Shown: positions 1 through 8,012, numbered from the stretch's first letter. The stretch: DNA of 11,201 nucleotides from Halorhodospira sp. (GCA_007127935.1 SKYL01000345.1:1-11201); one strand, 5' to 3'. The notes: generated by a model from the letters alone, not told the origin. Translations and numbers: made by a program.

Positions 1-715
1 CCACGGCGGCGACTCCGAGTGGCAGCAGGAGCAGCTTGACGGCGGACGATGCCGCCAACAGCGGCAGGTTGCGGGCCACCTCCCGCCAGTAGAGGCCGGC
101 ACCCACCGCCATCAGCCCAAGGGGCAGTGCGGCTTGGCCGACGCCGTCGAGGAATGCCGCCAGCGGCGGCGGCAAGGTCCACGGCAGCAGTCCGAGGAGC
201 AGGCCGATGGCACAGGCGGCCACCAGGGGGTTGCGGACCACGCCGCCGATGAAGCCGATGCGCGGGTTGCCGGTTCCGGCTCCGTAACGCACCAGCGCGG
301 CGATGGCCACCAGATTCACCAGCGGGACGAGGATGGCGAGGCTGACGGCGGCCAACGTCAATCCCTCGCTGCCGAACAGCGCCCCGGCGGCGGCAAGGCC
401 AACGTAGGTGTTGGGCCGGATGCCGCCCTGGAGGGCCGAGGTGAAGCCCGGTCCGTCGGCACGCAGCAGGGGTCTGGTCGCCCACAGCAAGGCGCCGGCA
501 ACCGCGACGCTGCCCACCAGCAGGGCGGCGATGGGCAGTATCGGCAAGTCCCGCAAGGGTGCCTCGGCGAGGCGGGCCACCAGTAGGGCCGGTAGGGCGA
601 GGTAGTAAGTGAAACGCTCCGCGCCGTCCCAGAAGGCCGGAGGGACGAAATCCCTCCGGCGCAGCAGGTAGCCCAGGGCGATTAGACCGAAGACCGCCGC
701 CAGTGCGTTGGCCAT
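1..715 (-). CDS. AEC family (auxin efflux carrier-type) transporter, C-terminus beyond window
   Basis: This is an inner-membrane carrier of the AEC/BART type, a family that moves small organic acids such as malate or malonate. I translated the minus strand from the ATG at 715: 238 codons stay open to the window edge, so the C-terminal quarter (family about 310 residues) is missing. Seen: hydrophobic segments over most of the length, LPALL near residue 41, the family hallmark GGIRPNTYVGLAAA at residues 97-110, and RNPLVAACAIGLLLGLLP at 161-178 followed by ALPLGLMAVGAGL at 196-208. These match the two inverted membrane halves of AEC proteins. The ATG lies 15 bases after the TRAP permease stop, so it is probably the last-expressed gene of that operon. 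It could return a product or by-product of the imported compound. Its substrate is unknown. Confidence 0.85.
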   Translation of the reverse strand, partial: MANALAAVFGLIALGYLLRRRDFVPPAFWDGAERFTYYLALPALLVARLAEAPLRDLPILPIAALLVGSVAVAGALLWATRPLLRADGPGFTSALQGGIRPNTYVGLAAAGALFGSEGLTLAAVSLAILVPLVNLVAIAALVRYGAGTGNPRIGFIGGVVRNPLVAACAIGLLLGLLPWTLPPPLAAFLDGVGQAALPLGLMAVGAGLYWREVARNLPLLAASSAVKLLLLPLGVAAV

Positions 716-730
716 GGTCCGGTGACGCCC

Positions 731-2902
731 TTAGCGGTCCGCCGGCCGCAGGAGTGGCTCCCGTGAGGCGAATTTGTACTGCCACGCGAGGAGAGCCGCA
801 CCGACGATGATCCCGGCGATGTCGGTGTAGATGCCGCCGTAGATCATGGAGACGGCACCGGCCAGCAACACCCCGCGGAGCAGCAGCGGGACGTGGCCGA
901 AGAGCCAACCCTGCACGGCGGCGGCCAGCAGGTAGATGCCGATGGAGGCGGTGACGGTGACCCGTAGCACATCGGGCCACGGCGCCTCACCGAGCATCGC
1001 CGGACTGTAGAAGAACATGAACGGCACGATGAAGGCGGCGAGACCGATCTTGAAGGCGGTCACCGCGGTCTTCAGCGGGTCCGAGCCGGCGATGCCGCCG
1101 GCGGCGTAGGCGGCCAGGGCCACCGGCGGGGTAATGGCCGAGAGCACGGCGTAGTAGAAGACGAAGAAGTGGGCCACCAGCGGCGGCACGCCCAACTGCT
1201 GGAGACCGGGGGCCACCACCGAGGCGGCCACCGCGTAGGCGGCGGTGGTGGGCATGCCCATGCCCAGCATGATGGAGATGCACATGGCGAAGAACATGGC
1301 CAGTAGCATCGAGGTGTCGGCCACCCCCAGGAGCATTGACGAGAACCGCCCGCCGACACCGGTGAGGCTGATCACGCCGACGATGATGCCGGCGCAGGCG
1401 CAGACTGCCACCAACGGGATCACCATGCGTCCGCCCAACTCCAAGGCCCGCAGGACTTGGCGGATGCCCATGGCGTGGGGGGTGAGCCAGCTCACCATGG
1501 CCGCGGCCACGGTGGCCAGCGTGCCCGCCCGGATCACCGAGTAGCCTTGGAAGAGGGTGAAGATCAGGACCACAATGGGCACGAAGAGATAGACTTGGCG
1601 CATCATCCGCCCCAGGGCCGGAAGCTCCGCCCGGGGCAGGCCCTTCATCCCCATCTTGGCCGCCTCGTTGTCGACCATGAAGTAGACGGAGAGGAAGTAG
1701 AGGGCGGCCGGGATGATCGCGGCGACGACGATCTCGGTGTACGGAATGCCGGTGATCTCCGCCATGATGAATGCGCCGGCGCCCATGATCGGCGGCACCA
1801 ACTGCCCGCCGGTGGAGGCGGTGGCCTCGATCGCCCCGGCGCTCTGGGGCCGGTATCCGACCTTCTTCATCAGCGGGATGGTCAGGCTGCCGGTGGCCAC
1901 CACGTTGCCGGCCGAGGTGCCGTTGATCATCCCCATCAATCCCGACGCGAAGACCGAGACCTTGGCCGGGCCGCCCCGGGCCCAGCCGGCCAGGGCGAAG
2001 GCGAAGTTCACGAAGTAGTCGCCGACGCGGGAGATCTGCAGGAAGGCGGCAAAGGTGATAAAGAGGATGATGTAAGTGGACGAGACCGCGGTGGTGGGGC
2101 CGAGGATGCCGTTGTCGGTGTAGATATAGGTAAAGAACCGGGTGAACGAGTACCCCCGGTGCTCCAGGAAGCCGGGGAGCCACGGGCCGAGGAACGCATA
2201 GATCAGAAAGATGCCGGTGATGATGACCAGCGCCAGCCCGGCGATGCGCCGGGTCAGTTCCATGATCAGCAGCACGCCGGCGGCGGCGATCCACAGCTCG
2301 TGATCCCCGGCCAGGGGGGTGCCGGCGGCCATGCGCCAGCGGGTCAACGCCATGATGATGTACGCGCCGACCATCAGTGCGCCGATGCCGAGAATCCAAT
2401 CCGGCCAGTGAACCCGGTGGCTGGGGCTGCGGAAGAGCAAGGCGGCCACCGTGGCCAGCACCGTGGTGGCGAACACGGTGGCGCCGAACTGCATGGCGAT
2501 CCCCGGTGGCAAGGCCATCGGGGAGATCTCCTCGATCTCCAAGAGGTAGCCGACGTATCCCAGCGTTCCCGCGGCCCATAGCAACAGGATCAGGGCCGGA
2601 ACCGCCACCGCCCATTGGGCGATCCCCATGGGTTCCGGCTCCGCTCGCCGGTCCAGCGCCCGCGCCGAGGTCAGCGCGAAGCCGATGAAGAGCCCGGCCG
2701 CCACGTGCGTGATGCGGAAGGCCCAGGTCTCCATCGGCGAGATGTTCAGCGTGAAGAAGTGGAACGCCGTGTAGAGCACGCACGCCCAAAAGAGGAGGTG
2801 GCTTTGCCAGCCGGTGAGGCTGCGCTCGCTGGGGCCGATGGGGATCTCCGTTTCGCCCTGGGCCGCGACGTGGTGCTCCAGGTCAGTTTCCTTGTCGCTC
2901 AT
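731..2902 (-). CDS. TRAP transporter fused permease subunit (4TM/12TM, TAXI type)
   Basis: This 723-residue membrane protein joins the small (DctQ-like) and large (DctM-like) TRAP permease subunits in one chain, as is usual for TRAP systems that use a TAXI receptor. It would drive Na+- or H+-coupled uptake of the ligand delivered by the receptor encoded just upstream. Seen: a polar cytoplasmic N-terminus (1-32), hydrophobic helices from about 33 onwards, the DctM-type core NGTSAGNVVATGSLTIP at 327-343, ATASTGGQLVPPIMGAGAF at 360-378, and the second-half repeat LGMGMPTTAAYAVAASVVAP at 546-565, followed by SAITPPVALAAYAAGGIAG at 588-606. The length is close to the usual 650-750 for the fusion. 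The start ATG has only a weak GAGG 11 bases upstream. A 102-bp gap with a strong hairpin separates it from the receptor gene, and it is followed after 15 bases by the AEC gene. Confidence 0.95.
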   Translation of the reverse strand: MSDKETDLEHHVAAQGETEIPIGPSERSLTGWQSHLLFWACVLYTAFHFFTLNISPMETWAFRITHVAAGLFIGFALTSARALDRRAEPEPMGIAQWAVAVPALILLLWAAGTLGYVGYLLEIEEISPMALPPGIAMQFGATVFATTVLATVAALLFRSPSHRVHWPDWILGIGALMVGAYIIMALTRWRMAAGTPLAGDHELWIAAAGVLLIMELTRRIAGLALVIITGIFLIYAFLGPWLPGFLEHRGYSFTRFFTYIYTDNGILGPTTAVSSTYIILFITFAAFLQISRVGDYFVNFAFALAGWARGGPAKVSVFASGLMGMINGTSAGNVVATGSLTIPLMKKVGYRPQSAGAIEATASTGGQLVPPIMGAGAFIMAEITGIPYTEIVVAAIIPAALYFLSVYFMVDNEAAKMGMKGLPRAELPALGRMMRQVYLFVPIVVLIFTLFQGYSVIRAGTLATVAAAMVSWLTPHAMGIRQVLRALELGGRMVIPLVAVCACAGIIVGVISLTGVGGRFSSMLLGVADTSMLLAMFFAMCISIMLGMGMPTTAAYAVAASVVAPGLQQLGVPPLVAHFFVFYYAVLSAITPPVALAAYAAGGIAGSDPLKTAVTAFKIGLAAFIVPFMFFYSPAMLGEAPWPDVLRVTVTASIGIYLLAAAVQGWLFGHVPLLLRGVLLAGAVSMIYGGIYTDIAGIIVGAALLAWQYKFASREPLLRPADR

Positions 2903-2930
2903 GGGACCGGTTGCCTCGGTGGTTGTTGGT

Positions 2931-2976
2931 TCCCCACAAACAACCCGCCCCCGACCGGATCACGGTCGGGGGCGGG
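2931..2976 (-). terminator. Strong stem-loop with T-rich tail between receptor and permease genes
   Basis: CCCGCCCCCGACCG (2944-2957) pairs perfectly with CGGTCGGGGGCGGG (2963-2976): a 14-bp stem with a 5-base GATCA loop. On the minus strand the stem is followed by TTGTTTGTGG, a short T-rich run. It lies 28 bases after the receptor stop codon and 41 bases before the permease start. It has the form of an intrinsic terminator. Since the permease gene follows directly, partial termination or protection of the receptor mRNA 3' end is the likely role, giving more receptor than permease. Confidence 0.75.
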
Positions 2977-3004
2977 CATCAACACAGCTACCGTGGGTAG
3001 CGGT

Positions 3005-3982
3005 TCAGCCGCGCAGATCGTCCGGGATATGGTAACCGTTCTCCTCGAACCAGCGCACCGCCCCCGGGTGGAACGGCAGGAACGAGTTGTACTGTACGTT
3101 CTCCGGCACCGTCTCCCAGGCCGCCCGGTGGATGCGCATCATCCGCTCGTGGTTCTCCATCACGGTCTTGGTGACGCCATACACCAGGGATTCCGGAATG
3201 TCCTTGTGGGTGATGGCGAAGTTCCATATGGAGACCGCCTGGACCTCCCCGCCCAAAGAGCCGTACTGCTCCGGTGTGATGCTGGCCGGCGAAAGCTCGG
3301 GGAAGGCGTCGAGGATCTGCCGTTGCTGCGCCTCGGTGACGGAGAAGATGTTGACATCGATCTCCGCTTCCAATTGAGAGAACGCCGAGATCGGCACGCC
3401 GGCGGCGAAGGCGAAGGCGTCGATCAGACCGTCCTGCAACTGGCCGGCCAAGTCGGAAGCACCGCCGTTGCGGATCTGGACGTCGATCCCCAGCAGATCG
3501 AAGAACTGTGGGAAGTACATGTCGGCGGTGCCGCCGGCGGGGCCGACGCCGACCCGCTTGCCGGCCAGGTCGTTCAGGGAGTTGAAACCGTCCCGGGCGC
3601 GGGTGATCACATGGAAGGTGGTTTGGTACATGGGGAAGACGGCGCGGATGCTCTTATGCTCCAGCCCCGGCGCCAGCTCGCTGTTGCCCGTCCAGGCGGC
3701 GTAGGCCGGCCCCATGGTGACCATGCCGAACTGGTGGTCGCCGGTCTCCACCAGCGTTGCGTTCTGTACCGGTCCGCCGGTGACCTCGCCGCCGGCGCGG
3801 ATATCCAGCTCCTCGGCGACCATGTCGGCCCAGCCGGAACCGTAGATGAAGTAGGTGCCGCCCTGGCTGGCGGTGCCGACAGTGATGCTGCGCGGCCAGT
3901 CGCTGCGGTCGGCGGAGGCCGTGGCGGCCACGGTCATGACGGCCGCCGCGGTCAGTGCGGTGATGATTGTGCGGATCTGCAT
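3005..3982 (-). CDS. TAXI family TRAP transporter solute-binding subunit
   Basis: This is the periplasmic receptor that captures the substrate and hands it to the fused TRAP permease. The protein is 325 residues from the ATG at 3982. Seen: a signal peptide with positive N-terminus (MQIR), a hydrophobic core and a probable cleavage after ASA at residue 24. Next comes the TAXI hallmark TVGTASQGGTYFIYGSGWA at 34-52, then GMVTMGPAYAAWTG around 86-99, LAGKRVGVGPAGGTADMYF around 139-157, and QLQDGLIDAFAFAAGVP around 181-197. The frame stays open upstream to 4102, but 3982 is preferred because it has AAGGAG seven bases before it and starts exactly at the signal peptide. A promoter-like TTGACA/CATAAC pair lies about 75 bases upstream. 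Known TAXI receptors bind C4/C5 dicarboxylates or glutamate-like ligands. The ligand here is not determinable from sequence. Confidence 0.95.
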   Translation of the reverse strand: MQIRTIITALTAAAVMTVAATASADRSDWPRSITVGTASQGGTYFIYGSGWADMVAEELDIRAGGEVTGGPVQNATLVETGDHQFGMVTMGPAYAAWTGNSELAPGLEHKSIRAVFPMYQTTFHVITRARDGFNSLNDLAGKRVGVGPAGGTADMYFPQFFDLLGIDVQIRNGGASDLAGQLQDGLIDAFAFAAGVPISAFSQLEAEIDVNIFSVTEAQQRQILDAFPELSPASITPEQYGSLGGEVQAVSIWNFAITHKDIPESLVYGVTKTVMENHERMMRIHRAAWETVPENVQYNSFLPFHPGAVRWFEENGYHIPDDLRG

Positions 3983-3989
3983 GGATGGA

Positions 3990-3995
3990 CTCCTT
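3990..3995 (-). promoter_or_regulatory. Shine-Dalgarno site that fixes the TAXI receptor start
   Basis: AAGGAG on the minus strand lies 7 bases before the ATG at 3982. No comparable site is seen near the longer in-frame start at 4102, so the shorter protein with its signal peptide is the better model. Confidence 0.8.
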
Positions 3996-4057
3996 GGGTG
4001 TTGAACCGGTAACACGGATGCTTCTATAAGCCGTTCTACATTCCGAGGGTATGAAAG

Positions 4058-4086
4058 GTTATGGCAGCGGTGGGTTCTGCTGTCAA
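4058..4086 (-). promoter_or_regulatory. Sigma70-like promoter for the TRAP/AEC genes
   Basis: On the minus strand, TTGACA (4086-4081, perfect -35) is followed by a 17-base spacer and CATAAC (4063-4058, 4 of 6 to TATAAT). It lies in the 150-bp gap between the aldehyde dehydrogenase stop and the receptor start, giving a leader of about 70 bases. A small inverted repeat, GCTGCG-G-CGCAGC (4088-4100), sits directly upstream of the -35 box and could be an operator. Both roles are inferred from pattern only. Confidence 0.55.
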
Positions 4087-4132
4087 CGCTGCGGCGCAGC
4101 ATGGGGTTGTAAGGTCATCGGCGGGGATTGCC

Positions 4133-5590
4133 TTATGTTGGGTCCCCTCTTGGAACGGTCTGCATCTCGACGAATTCGAAGAGTCCTTCCAATCCCCCTT
4201 CCCGGCCGAAACCGGACTGTTTCATCCCGCCGAAGGGGGCCTCGGGGGTCGGGCCGCTGCCGGTGTTCCAGCCCACGTGGGCGAACTCCAGGCGCGGGAT
4301 GATCCGCCCGGCCCGCCCTTCGTCGCCGGTGAAGATGTAGGACGCCAGACCGAAGTCGGTGTCGTTGGCCAGGACCACCGCCTCATCGTCGCCGTTGAAG
4401 GTGGCCACCGGCACCAGCGGGCCGAAAGTCTCCTCGCGCCAGCACGCCATCTCCGGGGTGACGCCGCGCACCACGGTGGGGGCGAAGAAGGCGCCGTGGT
4501 CGCCGGAGAGCGGCCCCGGGTCGCCGCCCAGGAGGAGTTCGGCGCCCCGGTCCACGGCGTCGTTGAGGTGGCGGCGGACCTTGTCGTAGCCGGCGCGGTC
4601 GATGAGCGGCCCCAGGTCGGTCCCCGGCACCATGCCGTCCCCCACCCGCAGGGCGCCGGCCCGTTCCACCACTTTTTGGCAGAAGGCGTCGGCGGCTGGT
4701 TCCTCCACCAGGATGCGGTTGGCGCAGACGCAGGTCTGCCCGCCACCCCGGAACTTGTTGGCGATGAGTTGGTCGGCGGCGCGGTCCAGATCGCTGTCGG
4801 CGAAGACGACGAACGGGGCGTTGCCGCCCAGCTCCAGGGTCAGCTTCTTGACCCCCGGGGCGCTGCCCCGGATCAGGTCGCGCCCCACCGAGGTGGAGCC
4901 GGTGAAACTCAGTACTCGGATGCGGTAGTCGGCTAACAGGGTGTCGCCGATGGGCCCGGCGGGGCCGGTGACCAGGTTGACGAAGCCGGGCGGCAGGTCG
5001 AGTGCCCGCTCCAACAGGGTGAAGAGGGCCACCATGGTCAGTGGCGTCTTGGACGACGGCTTGATGACGCTAGGGCAACCGGCGGCCAGGGCTGACGAGA
5101 GCTTCTTGGCGATCATGCCGATGGGGAAGTTCCACGGCGTGACCAGCGCCACCGCCCCGGCGGGGCGGGCGTGGACGGTCCAGGCGCAGTCCCGGGGGCG
5201 CTCGTCCAGCGTGCGCGGGGCCAGGGCGTCCAGGTGGCGCGCCGCGTAGGCGAAGAAGCCGGCGGCGTAGAGCACTTCGCCCTGGGCCTCGGCGTGGGGC
5301 TTGCCGTGCTCCAGCGTGAGGATGCGCCCCAGCTCCTCCTGGTGGTCGCGCAGCGCTTGGTCGATGGCCTCCAGCCACCGGCGGCGGGTGGCGAGGTCCG
5401 GCGAGGCGGCCAGCGCCCGGTGGGCGGCGGTGATCGCCCGCACCGTCTCCATCGGCCCCATGGCGGGGAGCTCGGCCAGCACCGTGCCGTCCGCCGGATT
5501 GGTGACCGGAAAGGTGGTGGCGTCGTCCGCCCCGCGCCACCGGCCGTCGATGAACCCCTGAGCCTGCGGAAGCAACGGTGAGTCGAGCAT
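4133..5590 (-). CDS. NAD(P)-dependent succinate-semialdehyde-type aldehyde dehydrogenase
   Basis: This cytoplasmic aldehyde dehydrogenase oxidises an aldehyde to its acid and is closest in style to the GabD group (succinate or glutarate semialdehyde). It has 485 residues from the ATG at 5590, normal for the family. Seen: FIDGRW near 13-18, the oxyanion asparagine in TPWNFP (N154), cofactor-binding KPSSKTP (K177), FTGSTSVGR at 229-237, the general base in LELGGNAP (E253), and the nucleophile in GGQTCVCANR (C287, with a second Cys at 289 as in SSADH enzymes). Near the end is APFGGMKQSGFGREGG. An adjacent ATG at 5593 is possible, but AGAGAGG (5598-5604) is better spaced for 5590. The frame also stays open to 5812, but that part overlaps the amidase and is unlike the family. 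It starts 20 bases after the amidase stop, so they are co-transcribed. Exact aldehyde unknown. Confidence 0.92.
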   Translation of the reverse strand: MLDSPLLPQAQGFIDGRWRGADDATTFPVTNPADGTVLAELPAMGPMETVRAITAAHRALAASPDLATRRRWLEAIDQALRDHQEELGRILTLEHGKPHAEAQGEVLYAAGFFAYAARHLDALAPRTLDERPRDCAWTVHARPAGAVALVTPWNFPIGMIAKKLSSALAAGCPSVIKPSSKTPLTMVALFTLLERALDLPPGFVNLVTGPAGPIGDTLLADYRIRVLSFTGSTSVGRDLIRGSAPGVKKLTLELGGNAPFVVFADSDLDRAADQLIANKFRGGGQTCVCANRILVEEPAADAFCQKVVERAGALRVGDGMVPGTDLGPLIDRAGYDKVRRHLNDAVDRGAELLLGGDPGPLSGDHGAFFAPTVVRGVTPEMACWREETFGPLVPVATFNGDDEAVVLANDTDFGLASYIFTGDEGRAGRIIPRLEFAHVGWNTGSGPTPEAPFGGMKQSGFGREGGLEGLFEFVEMQTVPRGDPT

Positions 5591-5610
5591 CATCGAGCCT
5601 CTCTTCGATT

Positions 5611-7017
5611 TCAACCTTCGCAAAGCCCGGGCCGCCGGCCGGTCAGCGGCGCCGCCTGCTGGTACGCGTGGGCGGCGCGCAGGACCAAGCCGTCGGCGTG
5701 ACGCGGGCCGACAATCTGCAACCCGATGGGCAGCCCGGCGGCGGTGAAGCCGCACGGCACCGAACACGCCGGCTGGCCGGTCATGTTGAACGGGTAGGTG
5801 AACGGGGTCCAACTCGGCCAGCGGGGGTCCGGCGACCCCTCCGGTACTTCCGATCCAGCGGCGAAAGCCGGAATCGGCAGGGTCGGCGTGACCAGCAGGT
5901 CGTACCGCTGGTGGAAGCGGCTGGTGCGCTCGATGAGGGCGGCCCGCTGGTTCATCGCCCCCAGGTAGTCGAGCATGGAGGCGTTGCGCACCGCGCCGGC
6001 GGCTTCCACCAGGGCGGGGTCCATCTCAGCGTGGCGCTCCTCCGGGATGGCCCGTAGCGCATTGGCGGCGCCGCCGAAAAAGAGCAGGTCGAACGCCTCC
6101 CTCGGGTCGCCGAAGCCGGGGCCGTCCTCCTCCACGTGGGCGCCCAGAGCCTCCAATACCGCCACTGCCCGGGCGACCGCGTCGGCGATCTCCGGATCGA
6201 CCCGGACGTAGCCCAGGTCGGGGCTGAAGGCGATCCGCAGATCCTTGACCCCGCCCTCCAGTGCCGCCACGTAGTCGGTGCGGGTGGGCGGCAGGGTGGT
6301 GTCGCGGGCGTCGGGCTCGGTGAGGACGTTCATCAGCAGTGCCGTGTCTTCCACCGTCCAGGTCATCGGTCCGGGGTGGGCCAGTTGGCCGAAGGGGCTG
6401 GCCGGCCAGATGGGCACCCGGCCCTGGGTCGGCTTGTGGCCGACGATGCCGGAGAAGCCAGCGGGGATGCGGATCGACCCCCCCGCGTCGGTGCCCAGGG
6501 CCAGCGGCCCCATGCCCAGGGCCACCGCCGCCGCGCTGCCGCCGCTGGAGCCGCCGGCGGTCTTGGTCGGGTCGAAGGGGTTGCCGGTGACGCCGTGGCA
6601 CGGGCAGTCGGTGACCCCCTTCCAGCCCAACTCCGGGGTCGTCGTCTTTCCCAAGGGCACAAAGCCGTGCCGGCGCAGGGCGGCCACCGCCGGGGCGTCG
6701 TCTTTCCACGGGCCAGCCGGGTCGACGGTGCGTGAGCCTTTGAGATTCGGCCACCCCCGCGTCATGAAGACGTCCTTGATGGCCACCGGCACTCCGTCCA
6801 AGGCGCCCATGGGCCCGGTGGTGCGGTAGCGCTGCTCGGAGCGCCGGGCCTCGGCCAGCGTCGTCTCCTCGTCCACCAGGCAGAAGGCGTTGACCGCGCC
6901 GTTGTGGCGGCGGATGCGCTCCAGCGCCGCCTCGGCGGCCTCCACCGGAGAGAGGGTGCCGTTCCGGTACTGTCGCAATAAGGCGGTGGCGGTGAGATCG
7001 GCGATGGCGTCGCTCAT
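5611..7017 (-). CDS. Amidase-signature family hydrolase
   Basis: This 468-residue cytoplasmic hydrolase cleaves a carbon-nitrogen amide bond with the Ser-cisSer-Lys triad. All three residues are visible: K81 in VAIKDVF, cis-Ser S157 in AGGSSGGSAAA, and nucleophile S181 in GTDAGGSIRIPAG. The 24-residue spacing between the serines is the one seen in characterised members such as FAAH and MAE2. GHKPTQGRVP at 193-202 and the C-terminal NMTGQPACSVPCGF, GLPIGLQIVGPRHAD stretches are typical of stand-alone amidases. I see none of the context of the GatCAB complex (no gatB or gatC nearby). Its ATG overlaps the dehydrogenase TGA (ATGA, 7014-7017), with AGGAG 11 bases upstream, so translation is probably coupled. 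It likely releases ammonia or an amine from the imported compound. The substrate is not predictable. Confidence 0.93.
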   Translation of the reverse strand: MSDAIADLTATALLRQYRNGTLSPVEAAEAALERIRRHNGAVNAFCLVDEETTLAEARRSEQRYRTTGPMGALDGVPVAIKDVFMTRGWPNLKGSRTVDPAGPWKDDAPAVAALRRHGFVPLGKTTTPELGWKGVTDCPCHGVTGNPFDPTKTAGGSSGGSAAAVALGMGPLALGTDAGGSIRIPAGFSGIVGHKPTQGRVPIWPASPFGQLAHPGPMTWTVEDTALLMNVLTEPDARDTTLPPTRTDYVAALEGGVKDLRIAFSPDLGYVRVDPEIADAVARAVAVLEALGAHVEEDGPGFGDPREAFDLLFFGGAANALRAIPEERHAEMDPALVEAAGAVRNASMLDYLGAMNQRAALIERTSRFHQRYDLLVTPTLPIPAFAAGSEVPEGSPDPRWPSWTPFTYPFNMTGQPACSVPCGFTAAGLPIGLQIVGPRHADGLVLRAAHAYQQAAPLTGRRPGLCEG

Positions 7018-8012
7018 GTGGACTGATGCTCCTGTTCCGGCGGGACGTAGCCCCGTTTTTTGTCGACGACATTATGCAGTGGCAGGCCGTCACACCACCG
7101 CTGGAAATTGTCGATGAATTGGGCCGACAGGGCCGCCTGCCAGCCGATAAAGTCCCCGGCCATGTGGTGGGAGACCACCACTTGCTCCATCTCCCACAGC
7201 GGGTGGTCCGGTGGCAGCGGCTCCTCCTCGAAGACGTCCAGGGCCGCGCCGGCGATGCGCCGGGCCCGCAGGGCCTCCACCAGATCGTCGGTGACCACGA
7301 TGGGGCCGCGCCCGATGTTGATCAACCGTGCCGTGGGGGCCATCGCCGTAAAGGCGCGGGCGTTGAACATGCCCCGGGTGGCACCGGTGAGCGGTGCGGC
7401 GATGACCACGAAATCGGCCTCCGGCAACCGCTCCAGCAGGTGGGCCGACCCGTGGACGGTATCGAAGTCGGGGTCGTCGGCGCGGTCGCGGCTGGCGATG
7501 CCGTCCACGGTGAGTCCGGCGGCGCGCAGCAGGCGGGCGATCTGGCGGCCGATAGAGCCAGCGCCCACCACCAGGGCGTGGCGGCCCTGCACCCGTTCGG
7601 TCTCCCGGTGGCGCCATACTCGCTCCGCCTGGAGGGCGAGGGTGGTGCGGAAGTCCTTGGCGAAGAGCAGCACCAGTCCTAGGACGTACTCGGCGATGGA
7701 ACGGTCGAAGACGCCGCGGGCGTTGGTTAGTGGGATCTCCGATTCGATCATCTCCGGAAAGAGCAGGGCGTCGACGCCGGCGCTGGTGGCGTGGACCCAT
7801 TGCAACCGTTCGGCGCGGGGCCAGGCTTCGCGGACGACGGCGGTGCGGAAGTCGGTGACCAGCAGGATGTCCGCCGAAGGGATCGCCTCCATGAGCCCCT
7901 CCTTGTCGTCCACATGGACGACCTCGGCTCGGCCCTCCAACGGCTCCAGGCCGGGCGGCGGCGGGTCGTGGGGCGCGGTGAGCAGGACGATGACGGGGGA
8001 GACGGTGGACAT
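7014..8012 (-). CDS. D-isomer specific 2-hydroxyacid dehydrogenase
   Basis: This 332-residue cytoplasmic oxidoreductase interconverts a 2-oxo acid and a D-2-hydroxy acid using NAD(P)(H). Seen: an N-terminal substrate domain with HATSAGVDALL at 74-84, the nucleotide-binding VVGAGSIGRQIA at 148-159, catalytic Arg R235 in NIGRGP, Glu E264 in DVFEEEP, and His H283 in VSHHMAGD. The residue pair usually written P-H is H-H here. Where NAD-specific members carry Asp at the end of the second beta strand, this one has A173-S174-R175, so an NADP(H) preference is likely (inference). It is the first gene of the minus-strand cluster and overlaps the amidase start by 4 bases. The start has no clear Shine-Dalgarno site. 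Candidates by family are glyoxylate/hydroxypyruvate-type reductases, but specificity is unknown. Confidence 0.92.
   Translation of the reverse strand: MSTVSPVIVLLTAPHDPPPPGLEPLEGRAEVVHVDDKEGLMEAIPSADILLVTDFRTAVVREAWPRAERLQWVHATSAGVDALLFPEMIESEIPLTNARGVFDRSIAEYVLGLVLLFAKDFRTTLALQAERVWRHRETERVQGRHALVVGAGSIGRQIARLLRAAGLTVDGIASRDRADDPDFDTVHGSAHLLERLPEADFVVIAAPLTGATRGMFNARAFTAMAPTARLINIGRGPIVVTDDLVEALRARRIAGAALDVFEEEPLPPDHPLWEMEQVVVSHHMAGDFIGWQAALSAQFIDNFQRWCDGLPLHNVVDKKRGYVPPEQEHQST

Noticed and set aside
1457..2581. 374-codon plus-strand open frame
   Set aside because: It is antisense to the permease, with composition typical of a GC-rich shadow and no recognisable domain.
987..2789. 600-codon minus-strand frame inside the TRAP permease gene
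   Set aside because: It is a frame-shifted shadow of the permease, rich in Arg/His/Gly/Pro with no membrane helices or motifs.
2615..4012. Long plus-strand open frame of 465 codons opposite the receptor and permease genes
   Set aside because: It runs antisense to two well-supported genes, has low-complexity Gly/Ala/Asp/Arg/His composition, shows no family motif, and is explained by high GC at third positions.
4088..4100. GCTGCG-G-CGCAGC as terminator of the aldehyde dehydrogenase gene
   Set aside because: The stem is short, the loop would be a single base, and no T run follows on the minus strand. An operator role is more likely, but unproven.
3983..4102. Receptor start at 4102
   Set aside because: It would bury the signal peptide 40 residues inside and cover the promoter-like sequence. 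AAGGAG sits correctly for 3982.
5591..5812. N-terminal extension of the aldehyde dehydrogenase to 5812
   Set aside because: It overlaps the amidase coding region and reads as Arg/Ala/Pro-rich shadow. The family start and a good ribosome site are at 5590-5604.
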